DNA from: W0P28-013 sp963659365 | GTDB taxonomy: Bacteria > Bacteroidota > Bacteroidia > Bacteroidales > Paludibacteraceae | Reading direction: 5' to 3' | Assembly: GCA_963659365.1 (NCBI GenBank) | Contig: CAVKTI010000006.1 | Location: 1 to 64,000, forward strand | Length of the DNA stretch: 64,000 nucleotides | Shown: piece by piece, positions 43,523-52,671 of the stretch | How positions within the stretch are numbered: position 1 is the stretch's first letter | Layout of the letters: the number at the start of each line of letters is the position of its first letter | Notes under the pieces: generated by a model | What the model saw: only the letters and a program-made list of their open reading frames with translations | Databases searched by the model: none | Told to the model about the DNA's origin: nothing | Position numbers and translations under genes: made by a program

Positions 43523-43553
43523 TTGCAAGTGTCGGAAAAATGTACTACCTTTG
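43523..43553 (+). promoter_or_regulatory. Proximal promoter of the ADP-ribosylglycohydrolase operon
   Basis: TTG at 43523-43525 (again within ACTTGCA), a 20-nt spacer and TACCTTTG at 43546-43553, 22 nt before the ATG. Two tandem consensus promoters suggest constant expression in the lysogen. Confidence 0.85.
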
Positions 43554-43575
43554 CGGTAATTTTCAGTATATCAGT

Positions 43576-44343
43576 ATGTTAGGAGCAATTTTCGGTGATA
43601 TTGTCGGTTCTGTGTATGAATTTAATCCGACGCAGAACTATCGTTTTCCTTTGTTGACCAAGCAGAGCAGTTTCACAGATGATACCATTTGTACGGTTGC
43701 CATTGCAGACGCTTTTATGAATGGTGTGCCTTATGATGTGTCTCTGCGTGAATGGTGCAAGCGTTATCCATCCCCAATGGGTAGTTATGGCGGCAGTTTC
43801 GCTCGTTGGCTACAAACCGAGAATGCTCCCGCTTATTTCTCGTGGGGCAATGGTTCGGCAATGCGTGTGAGTGCACTTGGCTGGCTGTGCAAAACGGAAG
43901 CAGGCGTACTTTCTGCGGCGACTTACTCTGCGGCTTGTACACATAACCACCCCGATGGAATAAAGGGAGCACAAGCCGCGGTTTTGGCAGTGTTCTTGGC
44001 TCGGCAGGGTATGGAAAAGGATGTGTTGCTGCAGCGTATCGAGCATACTTTTGGCTATACTATTGCTGCTGGTCGTTTGGATGACTATCGAGGTAAGTTT
44101 GACGAGTCGTGCAATGGTACTGTGCCTGCAGCATTCCTGTGCATACGAGATAGTGAGGACTACGAGTCGGCTATCCGTCTTGCGGTGTCTCTTGCTGCCG
44201 ACGCAGACACGCTCGGAGCGATTGTCGGTGGTATTGCAGAGGCTCTGTACGGAATGCCTGCAAAGTTCCAACAGGCAGCGTTGGATAGACTGCCGAGTGA
44301 TATGTTAGAGGTGTACAAACAATTTACAGAAAGGGTGAAATAA
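43576..44343 (+). CDS. ADP-ribosylglycohydrolase (DraG/ARH family), phage moron
   Basis: A 255-residue ADP-ribosyl hydrolase that removes ADP-ribose from modified proteins (arginine-linked in DraG-type members). The two-metal site is intact: T34-D35-D36-T37 (SSFTDDT) and D209-A-D211-T212 in ADADTLGA. Other conserved parts are MLGAIFGDIVGS at the N-terminus, GNGSAMRVS and THNHPDGI. I chose ATG 43576, since longer starts overlap the promoter. It is one of two plus-strand genes in the prophage, under its own promoters, facing the MuF-ADP-ribosyltransferase gene. Proposed role: antidote for that enzyme (inference). Confidence 0.92.
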   Translation: MLGAIFGDIVGSVYEFNPTQNYRFPLLTKQSSFTDDTICTVAIADAFMNGVPYDVSLREWCKRYPSPMGSYGGSFARWLQTENAPAYFSWGNGSAMRVSALGWLCKTEAGVLSAATYSAACTHNHPDGIKGAQAAVLAVFLARQGMEKDVLLQRIEHTFGYTIAAGRLDDYRGKFDESCNGTVPAAFLCIRDSEDYESAIRLAVSLAADADTLGAIVGGIAEALYGMPAKFQQAALDRLPSDMLEVYKQFTERVK

Positions 44344-44666
44344 TGGCTACAAAATCGCAATTATTGGTCTTTACCAAGTATTACAAAGGGGAGGAAGTAT
44401 GTCCTCTCAAAATTCAAACCCAAGAGAATGGCGCATTCCTTTGGGGGCATGAGCAGGCTTGGGTCAATGATTCTCTCAATCACCGTTTGAACGGTGAGTA
44501 CATAACGGAATATATTGCCTACATCGGTGACAAAGTTCCTGCCGATACGGGTTATCCTATTTCGCTATTGGCATACCTGTTCCATAGTATTAGTAAGTGG
44601 TCGTACTCGCTCGAATCTTGTGCGGACGGCTTCTATGATTTTCTCAAAAAATACTATTTGAATTAG
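44343..44666 (+). CDS. Unknown 107-residue partner of the glycohydrolase
   Basis: A 107-residue soluble protein of unknown family. Its ATG overlaps the TAA of the glycohydrolase by one base (TAATG), so the two are translationally coupled. Its TAG stop shares bases with the stop of the convergent MuF-ADP-ribosyltransferase gene. The aromatic, acidic composition and the place beside the toxin domain suggest a second immunity or regulatory part. No motif is recognised. Confidence 0.75.
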   Translation: MATKSQLLVFTKYYKGEEVCPLKIQTQENGAFLWGHEQAWVNDSLNHRLNGEYITEYIAYIGDKVPADTGYPISLLAYLFHSISKWSYSLESCADGFYDFLKKYYLN

Positions 44667-47455
44667 GGTTGTCTGTATAGTTGTCCTATGAGTTTGAGAT
44701 AGATATTTTTCCCCTGTTTCTTGACAACCTCGAAACGAGAGCCGCGTTGACCTATCCACTCGCGTTCGGATTCTAATATCTCCTTTGTATTACCATCCCA
44801 TATACAAATTTCATCGGGTTCCCCATCGTATCTATACTTGCCATTATCCGTGTAATGCGATGCAGGTTCTGCATAGAACCCCATAGAGCCTTTGGGTACA
44901 TATATAATCAAGTTGATTTCCCTGTAAAAACCATATTGTTTATGAACCGATGTAGATAGAAATGCTCCGTCAGTGAACTTGTCGCCGACATTCACATCGG
45001 AGAGGTTCTTCATTAGTTCGCGTATGACATAGTCGTTTGTCCCTTTTCGTACGACCATATCTTTTGTTGCGCGGCATTTGGTGAGGGCATTAGTGAGGAC
45101 TGCTACATCGCGCTCGTATTCTGCTCTTGTTCTATTTCCCTTATATGTGATATTTCGCAATGGCTCGTTGAGATAACTATATGTCTGCGTGTATTTGGTT
45201 ATAACAAGTTTCTCTTCTGTAGACAGATTTTTCCATTGTTCTTTTGATGTACTACGCAGACGGCTGTCACTATCTTCAGCACTTTCCGATTCGTATAATT
45301 TTGTAAGTTTCTTAATGTCGTCGGACGATAGTTTGCTACAAATCACATCTGCCAATGCCGTCATTTGAATGTTGCCGCCAATGTCGCTCATGTCAATTTG
45401 TCTTGGTATGCCGTTATTCGATAGTGATGTCTTAGAGAATTTTTTTAGGCAATCATTGATATACTCTGTTGCCAATTCGATATTTCCTTTCTTTAGTACT
45501 TTTTCAATGTCGTCAAATTTATGTATGTGGTTGTAAACGGCTTCCTCTGCCTTAAGGAATGCCAATATATGCTGTGCCTTTCCGTTAGACTTTGCATTGA
45601 TTGTTGCATTCTTTGCAGTTTTCTTATTGGCTACTGACTTGGCAGCGGCATTGAGTTTCTTGATATCTGCCAATGCCTGTTCTTGGAGTGCAACGGCTTC
45701 ATCGTGCTTGCCTTGGAGCTCAAAGTCTATAATTTTGTCGTAGTAGTTTTTGATTTTCGCACTTTTGGGGTGGTCAATGGTATATTGGTGGATAATATCA
45801 TTATTCTCATTGAACTTAATTTTCTCGATATCCGACAAGGTCTCCTTTATCTTCTGCTCAAATGCGTAGTGAACCACATCATATGTCTTGTGGTTCTTAT
45901 CGAGAAAGTTATCCATCTCGTTGGTAATAGTTGCGATGAGTTGCTCACCGCTCTTGCCTTTGTTTTTCCAATGTTGGATATGACCTTTGACATAGTCGTT
46001 GGCTTGCTTGAGCTCTTCATACGAGTAGGTCTGCGCCCATTTCATTGGTTCTGTAAGGTCATCTAATGCAGATATATTCTTGGCGAGTTCGTCTATCTGG
46101 TTGGCGATTTGAAATGCTTGCGCGGGGTCGCCTGCTTGGAGAGCCTGTGCCTGTTTATCGAGTAGGTCGGCAAATGCAACATACGAGCCATATTGGTTCG
46201 CTTGTTGCATTGCATAGTCCTTAGCGGCTTGCAGTTGTGCCGCATTGGCAGCAGAGAGTTGGTCAGCCTTGGCTTGCTCGATAGCGGCTTTTTTCTTAGC
46301 CACGGAGTTTTTGGCGGCATTGAACTTGGCAATATCTTTCTTGGCAGCCTGCAAGAGTACTTTCAGTTGCTCTTCATCGCCCATATCCGCAGCACCATTT
46401 ATGTCCGCAAGATAGCCTTTTATCTTGGCGGATTTGGGGTGGTCGGCGATGTATTGCTCTATGGCGGATATCTGCTCTTGGTAGGGCGTTAGGTCTATTG
46501 GCTGCGTGGTATTCTCGTTGGGCGCGGGTGTTTCTTGTTTCTGCGGCTTTTCTTTGGCGAATTTGGCGCGGAGGGAGGCGGGGACAAGGGCGTCGGCGAT
46601 GGGGACGAGTTGGTGGCGGCAGTTCCAACCACCGCAGTTGCACTGGAAATTGTCGGCAGTAGTGCCCTCTATCATGCCATAAGGCAGACCCGTCTTGGGA
46701 TAGATAGCACACTGGTAGTCGTCTATCCGACCCGTGAGAATGGTTGGTATCTCGGAGCGGTGGATAAAACGCTTGGCGGTGAGTTGCTGACAGAACTCGC
46801 GGGTGGTCTCCTTGTTGCTGCCCGTGTACATAAACCACTCGCAGCCGAGGTCGTCGGTGAGCAGTTTGTTGTTCTGCCCCGTGAACTGCGAGAGTGCCGT
46901 GGTGGCGTAGGTGGTGGAATAGCGTGCGAATGCACCCTGCCCGCCATCCTTGCCGAGCAAGTGCGCACGCAACTCTTCTTGCAGGTCGGCGAACTTGGCA
47001 TTTGTAGTTACTGCACGCAGGAGAATGTCGTTGAGTTTGTCCGTTACATTGGCTTTCAGTCCGCTGCCCATGAGGGCTTCCATGGTGTTCTGCACAGCGA
47101 GTTGCTTCATTAGGGCGTGCTTCTGCTTTGCCGATTTCGAGAGCGTGAGCGAGGGAAAGTGGTCGGAGTAGTAGGCATTCTGTTGCTGTTGGAGGACACC
47201 GAAATACTTAGCAAAGCCGCTGATACTCGCTACCCACTCTTTGTCTTTGGAGAGGGCGGCGAGGCGGGCTTTTATCTCGGTGAGCCGCTTGAGATTGGCT
47301 ATCGACTGCTTGACCTTGCCCTGCGCATCGAGGTCGAGGTCTTTGGCGAGGGTGATGACCTCATCGTAGATTTTCTTTTGCTCTGCGTTGGCAATTTGGT
47401 CGAACGAGTCAGCGGCTTTGTCGAGGGTATCTATGACGGATTGGAGTTCGGTCAT
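44663..47455 (-). CDS. MuF minor head protein with ADP-ribosyltransferase toxin domain
   Basis: A 930-residue chimera. Residues about 140-285 are the MuF/SPP1 gp7 minor head domain (Cys cluster C272, C274, C279 near its end), so it should enter the capsid at the portal. Residues 320-620 are helical with two copies of a block containing DHPKSAKIK (338-346, 561-569). Residues about 735-930 are an R-S-E class ADP-ribosyltransferase: Arg803 (VVRKG), S834-T-S836 (FLSTS), and E897-x-E899 before GQRGSRFEV. The E-x-E form suggests an arginine target. Toxin and its possible antidote are convergent. The toxin-encoding end is visibly A/T-richer (25 of 60 G+C at 45241-45300) than the MuF end (34 of 60 at 47041-47100), suggesting a swapped-in cassette. 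Confidence 0.9.
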   Translation of the reverse strand: MTELQSVIDTLDKAADSFDQIANAEQKKIYDEVITLAKDLDLDAQGKVKQSIANLKRLTEIKARLAALSKDKEWVASISGFAKYFGVLQQQQNAYYSDHFPSLTLSKSAKQKHALMKQLAVQNTMEALMGSGLKANVTDKLNDILLRAVTTNAKFADLQEELRAHLLGKDGGQGAFARYSTTYATTALSQFTGQNNKLLTDDLGCEWFMYTGSNKETTREFCQQLTAKRFIHRSEIPTILTGRIDDYQCAIYPKTGLPYGMIEGTTADNFQCNCGGWNCRHQLVPIADALVPASLRAKFAKEKPQKQETPAPNENTTQPIDLTPYQEQISAIEQYIADHPKSAKIKGYLADINGAADMGDEEQLKVLLQAAKKDIAKFNAAKNSVAKKKAAIEQAKADQLSAANAAQLQAAKDYAMQQANQYGSYVAFADLLDKQAQALQAGDPAQAFQIANQIDELAKNISALDDLTEPMKWAQTYSYEELKQANDYVKGHIQHWKNKGKSGEQLIATITNEMDNFLDKNHKTYDVVHYAFEQKIKETLSDIEKIKFNENNDIIHQYTIDHPKSAKIKNYYDKIIDFELQGKHDEAVALQEQALADIKKLNAAAKSVANKKTAKNATINAKSNGKAQHILAFLKAEEAVYNHIHKFDDIEKVLKKGNIELATEYINDCLKKFSKTSLSNNGIPRQIDMSDIGGNIQMTALADVICSKLSSDDIKKLTKLYESESAEDSDSRLRSTSKEQWKNLSTEEKLVITKYTQTYSYLNEPLRNITYKGNRTRAEYERDVAVLTNALTKCRATKDMVVRKGTNDYVIRELMKNLSDVNVGDKFTDGAFLSTSVHKQYGFYREINLIIYVPKGSMGFYAEPASHYTDNGKYRYDGEPDEICIWDGNTKEILESEREWIGQRGSRFEVVKKQGKNIYLKLIGQLYRQP

Positions 47456-49359
47456 TTTTGCTGTGCGTTATCAAGTTTGTTTTCGGCGTTAGTGTTTTTT
47501 TTGTTTTCTTCCTCTATGGCGTTTGCGTCATTCTCTTCTACACTGTTTGGCGTGTTTTCTTTTGCGGTGTCATTGTCGGAGGGTTGATTGTCGAGTCCGC
47601 CAAAGTCGGCGTGCTGTTGGGCTTTTTCTGTGGCTTTGGTTTCGACTTCAGCACGCACCTCCTCGGCATAGCATTCGAGCAGCTTGAGTTTCTCTTTGTA
47701 GTCCAACTTATAAAACTCCTTATCCTCGAACACTGCACGGCGCACAAAGGCGTGGATATTGCACGAGATGATATAGGCGGTTTCTGTGATGCCGCCATTT
47801 TGGAGCATAGTCATCTTGTTTTCCTCTTTGATACCGAAGAGCGGGTCGAGGTCGAAGACGGTCTCGAGGCGTTTTGCAACATCGGGCGAGGTGTTGAACT
47901 GCATCTTGGCATAGTTGGTCTCGAGCACTCGCAGCGTTTCGGGGTTGGCTTCTGCTTGGCGTGCGCCTTGCAACTCCTGCATGAGTATGGTGGTGTTGGC
48001 GATGTCGAACTTGGTCGGCACATTGATAGCGGGCAGCATGGCACGGCGGGTGTCGGCATTCGGCACAATGGTGCGATAGCGGTACTCGCAGATGAAATAA
48101 TAAACGAGGTCGATATTGCGCACGAGGTCTTCGGCAACGGAGTTGACAAAGTTGTTGAGTTCGTTGGCGTCGTATGCCTTGGCTACGCCCGATTGGTCGA
48201 TGGGTGTTTCTGCCAAGAACTCCATGTTGACCGCTGCCAGTGCGTCTTTGATGTGGTTGCGCACACGCTGGTCTTGGAGCGTGGCTATCGCAGTGTCTTT
48301 TTGTATATAGCCGATAGGTGGCGCAGGAACTTGGAGTTCGCCCGCACGCCCTGCATCGATAAGATGAATGCCGTAGGGCGAGGTATTAAGCACATGCCCC
48401 GAGCCGTTGCAGTGGGGGCAGGTGGTCGGCTTGCCGTCTTTGTCTTTCTCGATACCCGTACCCTTGCAGTGAGGGCACTCGGTGTTGGTATAGGCATATT
48501 TCTCGGAGTGGATATGCTGAATGATTTCGGCTTGCAGGTCGGAGTACTCGCGTGCGGCTTCGTCGAGGTCAGGCACCATACCTGCGAGGCGGCTTTCGTA
48601 GACCGTATCATTGTTGGTGCGGATTTTGAATAGACCGCCCACTTTCCATGCTGGCAGTTTGCCGCTGTTGTGGTGGAACACCTGCTTGGGGTCGAACTTA
48701 CCAGCCCCTGTCTGCTCGTATTTAACGAACTCATTCTGCGTGAGGATATAGTAGATAGCACCGTTGGTGTTTATACGCCGACCGCCATTCTTTGTTTCGC
48801 TGTAGTAGATGGTGGTGTCGCGGCTTTTGAGTACTACATACTCCTCCTCGACATATTCCACGATTTGGTCGCTGTCGAAGAAGCGGGCAATGGGCTTGCA
48901 GTACTCGCTCTTGTTCTGCGGCAGTTTCTCGAGTATGACAGCCACAATGCCGTTGGCATCGATGAGCGAGCGTTTGAGCAGTTCTGCAAACGCCCAGTTC
49001 GTGACGGACGAGAATGTAGGGTACTGAAACTCGCAGTACTGTTGGAGCGTTTCCAATTCAGCAACCGACGATGGCACGCTCTCCTCGTCGTACTGGATAT
49101 TCCAATCCTGCGCACGGCGTATCTTTTCGAGGCTGTGAATTACTTTCGATATTGCCTGTTTGGTCTTTGGCACATAAATTCGTCGGCGGTACTCTTTTAT
49201 CTCTTCAGGCTCGGAGGGGCGGCGCGAGAGTATTTTGTCATCGGGCATAATGCCATTGGCGTGGACTGCGAGTTGGTGTGCCAAGTCCATGCATATCTTC
49301 TTGTTTGGGTAGTTGCCAGTGAGGGCAGCCATTACATCTTCAATCTTGGTGAGGTTCAT
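47452..49359 (-). CDS. Portal protein with DnaJ-like zinc-finger insert
   Basis: A 635-residue protein next to MuF (4-nt overlap), matching the size and helix-rich plan of portal proteins. A segment at residues 295-321 holds two CxxCxGxG units (CPHCKGTG and CPHCNGSG, Cys 295, 298, 314, 317), the form of DnaJ zinc fingers. The C-terminus is acidic and Asn/Glu rich. Portal assignment is by position, size and neighbours; the zinc insert is directly read. Confidence 0.8.
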   Translation of the reverse strand: MNLTKIEDVMAALTGNYPNKKICMDLAHQLAVHANGIMPDDKILSRRPSEPEEIKEYRRRIYVPKTKQAISKVIHSLEKIRRAQDWNIQYDEESVPSSVAELETLQQYCEFQYPTFSSVTNWAFAELLKRSLIDANGIVAVILEKLPQNKSEYCKPIARFFDSDQIVEYVEEEYVVLKSRDTTIYYSETKNGGRRINTNGAIYYILTQNEFVKYEQTGAGKFDPKQVFHHNSGKLPAWKVGGLFKIRTNNDTVYESRLAGMVPDLDEAAREYSDLQAEIIQHIHSEKYAYTNTECPHCKGTGIEKDKDGKPTTCPHCNGSGHVLNTSPYGIHLIDAGRAGELQVPAPPIGYIQKDTAIATLQDQRVRNHIKDALAAVNMEFLAETPIDQSGVAKAYDANELNNFVNSVAEDLVRNIDLVYYFICEYRYRTIVPNADTRRAMLPAINVPTKFDIANTTILMQELQGARQAEANPETLRVLETNYAKMQFNTSPDVAKRLETVFDLDPLFGIKEENKMTMLQNGGITETAYIISCNIHAFVRRAVFEDKEFYKLDYKEKLKLLECYAEEVRAEVETKATEKAQQHADFGGLDNQPSDNDTAKENTPNSVEENDANAIEEENKKNTNAENKLDNAQQK

Positions 49360-49364
49360 AGTGA

Positions 49365-50486
49365 TTAGCAGTTAGAGTTTCGTTGTATGACATTGGTTTT
49401 TACTTTGAATGTGGCGCGTGTGAGGCGTATGCCGCAGTCGGAGTAGGTGTAGTTATCGTGGTCTATTTCGTACGAGTCCGATTTTGTTACCCGCTCTTCA
49501 TTGATATAGACCTCATCGCACGAGAGGGCGGTTACTATCTTTTCGTGCCACGATTCGGGAATATAGTCGGTTTCGCCCTCGTACTCCTTTTGAATGGTAG
49601 CATAGAGCACTATCTGTTCGCCATTGCGGTTTTCATATATTTTGTCGGTCTGCTTGTATTGCGCTGCTGCAAGGTGGATTGGGAGCGCAACTTGTACGGT
49701 ATTTGGAAAGTATTTACCACCCCAGCGACCAGAACGAATCCAATATTCTCCGAATGGGAAGCCAAACTGTGGCTCGTGGCAGTAGTACTGAAGCGACGAG
49801 AGGTAATCGTCGCCCTCGCCCATGTAGCAGAGCAGGTTTGAATAGTTCAGCCCCTCGGTGGTTCTCATACATAGGCGGAAGCATTCGTTTGGTGCGAGAA
49901 TATCGTTCAAACTTTGGAAACTACTTACTACATAGATGCCGTCGTCTGTGTGCTGATAGGCGTTTGCAATGTTCTGCGCAACGAGGTCGCCATTCGGGCG
50001 CACGATATCTACTATTGGTGCTTCGCTTGTTTGGTACGAAAAAGTTAGGCTGTGTTGGTCGCAGTATGGGAGTGCCATCTCGCTTCCCTGCATAAGCACC
50101 ATTTTCTGCGTTACCATTATGTCGGTGAATGTCATGCCGATGCCCTTGGTGCTGCCTTGCAAGCCAGCATAGATGAGCAGACTCCAAGTGCCTGTGGCTG
50201 GCACAGTAATAACCAACTCTTTATGTACCTCACCGACGAGGAGGGTATATTTTCCACCAGCGGCAGAAGCGTTAAAGTCGTAGAGTAACACCGTATATTT
50301 CAGTGTAGCTCCTGTGTCGCGTACCGATTTTTCTATCGTGAATAGGTACTGCGCACCGTTTTGCAGTTCGCGGGCTATCGTACGGTAGTTAAAATTGCTA
50401 TCCGCGGCAGGAATGGTCAGCGGATTGTCGCCTGTGTAGAGGTTCTTGCGGTAGTTTTTGAATTGAATGAATTGCTGTTCTAACAT
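49365..50486 (-). CDS. Tail structural protein (hub-side)
   Basis: A 373-residue, aromatic and Tyr-rich, beta-predicted protein. It lies between the tail-hub protein and the portal with 1-5 nt gaps. No family recognised. The long beta content and neighbours suggest a tail tip or side-fibre component. Confidence 0.55.
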   Translation of the reverse strand: MLEQQFIQFKNYRKNLYTGDNPLTIPAADSNFNYRTIARELQNGAQYLFTIEKSVRDTGATLKYTVLLYDFNASAAGGKYTLLVGEVHKELVITVPATGTWSLLIYAGLQGSTKGIGMTFTDIMVTQKMVLMQGSEMALPYCDQHSLTFSYQTSEAPIVDIVRPNGDLVAQNIANAYQHTDDGIYVVSSFQSLNDILAPNECFRLCMRTTEGLNYSNLLCYMGEGDDYLSSLQYYCHEPQFGFPFGEYWIRSGRWGGKYFPNTVQVALPIHLAAAQYKQTDKIYENRNGEQIVLYATIQKEYEGETDYIPESWHEKIVTALSCDEVYINEERVTKSDSYEIDHDNYTYSDCGIRLTRATFKVKTNVIQRNSNC

Positions 50487-50487
50487 A

Positions 50488-52671
50488 TTAGTCTGCTTTT
50501 GGTATTAGTTTGAATGTTGCCGTGCCATCGACAAACGAGTAGGTGAACTCCTTTATCCAGCCGAGTACGCCGTCCACCTCTATCAAGCCGTAGGGGTTGG
50601 CTTTCACTTTCTTGTATTCTGCCACCGACAGCGGGTAGGAGAACTCGATGGTTTCGGCTTTGAGAGAGCCTTGCTGATAGGCTATCGATTGTTTCTCGGA
50701 TATTAGTGGCACATCTGCAAAAGTCCAGTCATTCGGCTCTTCGTAGATAACATTTCCATCGGTGTCGGCTGGACGGTACAATTTTTTGAAAAATGAGGCT
50801 GCTGCATTTGATTTGCTGCTATTGCGATATGCGCCTTGATAGTTCCCCTCGCCACTCGAAAACACAAAATCGGATTGTTTGTTAGCAAAAAACAGCCACT
50901 TTTTCCACCGCTCGACATTTCGGCGTGGCGATAGGCTGGCGTTCATTGTAGTCCCTGTAAGCAGGTTGCTCGCATCTGTTCCTGCAGGCATTATGCCATT
51001 TAGCCACACTCCCTCTTCTAAATAGTGCCATATTTCGAAGAGGAAAATGTTTTCGTCGTATTTCCAATCCGAAACATCGTATTCGTTGGCTTTGCGGCGT
51101 GTCAGTTCTATGGCATATGGGTCGGCAATGAACTCGCACAATGCCTGCTTATCGCTCTGTATGGCTTTGAGTTTGCTCGTATAGGTGAATTGTGTGTGTA
51201 CGCTATCAATCGCCGCTATGTCTTCGTTGGAGGTGTATTTTTTGTAGCCGATAGTCAATTCTGAAACGATGAGCGATGTGTTGATAGTGGTCTTTATCTC
51301 TTTTGGTGCTGTTATGCTCAATATGGGGCTGCCTGTTTGGTAGAACCACGACCACCGCTCTACGCGGATATATGTTTTTCCGTCTTCTTCCGAAAATCCC
51401 CACCCGATGCAGTCGATAGCCGAGAGCGATTTTACTATATTTTTGAAGCTGATAAATATATCTTTTTCAACGAAGTTGCCCTTTGCGTTTCGCAACTTGT
51501 ACCCTGTAGTGATGGCGCGTAACCCTCCACCGCCATACTGGTTGTTGGCGAAATCCGCTTTATACCAATCGCTACGAACACGCAGCCCAGCAGTCTTTTG
51601 ACAGATACAATCCAATGCAGCGATAATGGGCGTTATCTCGGTTTTGACAGGTTTTTCGTTATTCCCTTTCGTGTCAATGTAGGTGGTTTTGTAGTAACTT
51701 TCGGCATTGAGTGCGATGTAGATAGTTCCCTTCGTCTTTGTCCACATATTACTATTTACTTCATTATGTGGACCTCTCATTTCTATGTAGATATGCAATT
51801 CATCTGTGCACCCATCAAGAGAGAGTGAAACATCAAATGCGCCAGTGTGTTCCGCTCCGAAAGAAAATGTCTTCGTTTTCTCTCCCGATTTCATTTTGAT
51901 AACGACACTCCCATTCTTCTTCGTACCATCACTTGTACTTGTATTTATGCAATCGACTGTTAATTGGCCTTTTAGCCTTATTTCTGCTCTGTATGTTTTC
52001 CCAGCGTCGGTGGCAAAAATTGGGAGTGTGTCTTTGAACTCGCTATAGTACGGAGTGCTGCCGCTTTCAGGTTCAAAGTCTTCGGAATCATCATAGATTG
52101 TATGGAACTCACTTTTCGTCCCGAGTTTGTGAGTACCAAACTCATTGATAGATGTTTTGAATATTGGCTGGATAGCACAGTGACGGCTGGATAGCCCATA
52201 AGTATAAATTTCACCGCAGTCCCACCTGTTGGTGTAAAAAATTGGTGTCGGGGAAACGATTGCTTCTATTGTGGCTGGCGCGACGATAATATTTCCGTCG
52301 ATGCCGTTTTCTCCGTTGATAGATACCTCTACCTCGGAGCGGTTGTTGAATGTGGTTTTTACGCCCACCTCGCCCACCTTGCACGACACCGAGCAGTAGT
52401 CGCTGCGTTGCTCTTCGTAGGTCGATAGGTCGAGCACGCCGCTGTACATCTCTTCGCCGTCGGTGGTAACGCTGTATGTTACCATGGTATCGAGGTCTTG
52501 GTTGTAGGCTTCACGAATCATCTCTGCCGCAGTGCCGTAGAACTCCAACGCCTGTTCGCTCACCTCGGCACTGATACCGTGGTAGTCGCCACGCTTCATT
52601 TTCATCTTGAGATTGTCGAAGCCTATCGGCTCGCTAATCTCCGTCCCATTGAGATAATGCCGTACTACCAT
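50488..52671 (-). CDS. Tail hub / distal tail protein
   Basis: A 727-residue protein immediately downstream of tape measure (7-nt overlap). It has a beta-rich N-terminal part with a tail-tube-like opening (NLKMKMKRGD) and a C-terminus GVLGWIKEFTYSFVDGTATFKLIP of the kind seen in hub/baseplate proteins. Position after tape measure fits the Dit-Tal type. The exact family is not set. Confidence 0.65.
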   Translation of the reverse strand: MVVRHYLNGTEISEPIGFDNLKMKMKRGDYHGISAEVSEQALEFYGTAAEMIREAYNQDLDTMVTYSVTTDGEEMYSGVLDLSTYEEQRSDYCSVSCKVGEVGVKTTFNNRSEVEVSINGENGIDGNIIVAPATIEAIVSPTPIFYTNRWDCGEIYTYGLSSRHCAIQPIFKTSINEFGTHKLGTKSEFHTIYDDSEDFEPESGSTPYYSEFKDTLPIFATDAGKTYRAEIRLKGQLTVDCINTSTSDGTKKNGSVVIKMKSGEKTKTFSFGAEHTGAFDVSLSLDGCTDELHIYIEMRGPHNEVNSNMWTKTKGTIYIALNAESYYKTTYIDTKGNNEKPVKTEITPIIAALDCICQKTAGLRVRSDWYKADFANNQYGGGGLRAITTGYKLRNAKGNFVEKDIFISFKNIVKSLSAIDCIGWGFSEEDGKTYIRVERWSWFYQTGSPILSITAPKEIKTTINTSLIVSELTIGYKKYTSNEDIAAIDSVHTQFTYTSKLKAIQSDKQALCEFIADPYAIELTRRKANEYDVSDWKYDENIFLFEIWHYLEEGVWLNGIMPAGTDASNLLTGTTMNASLSPRRNVERWKKWLFFANKQSDFVFSSGEGNYQGAYRNSSKSNAAASFFKKLYRPADTDGNVIYEEPNDWTFADVPLISEKQSIAYQQGSLKAETIEFSYPLSVAEYKKVKANPYGLIEVDGVLGWIKEFTYSFVDGTATFKLIPKAD

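Noticed and set aside
43454..47455. A DarTG-type DNA ADP-ribosylation toxin-antitoxin system
   Set aside because: The antidote is a DraG-type glycohydrolase, not a macrodomain, and the transferase is an R-S-E exotoxin type attached to a head protein.
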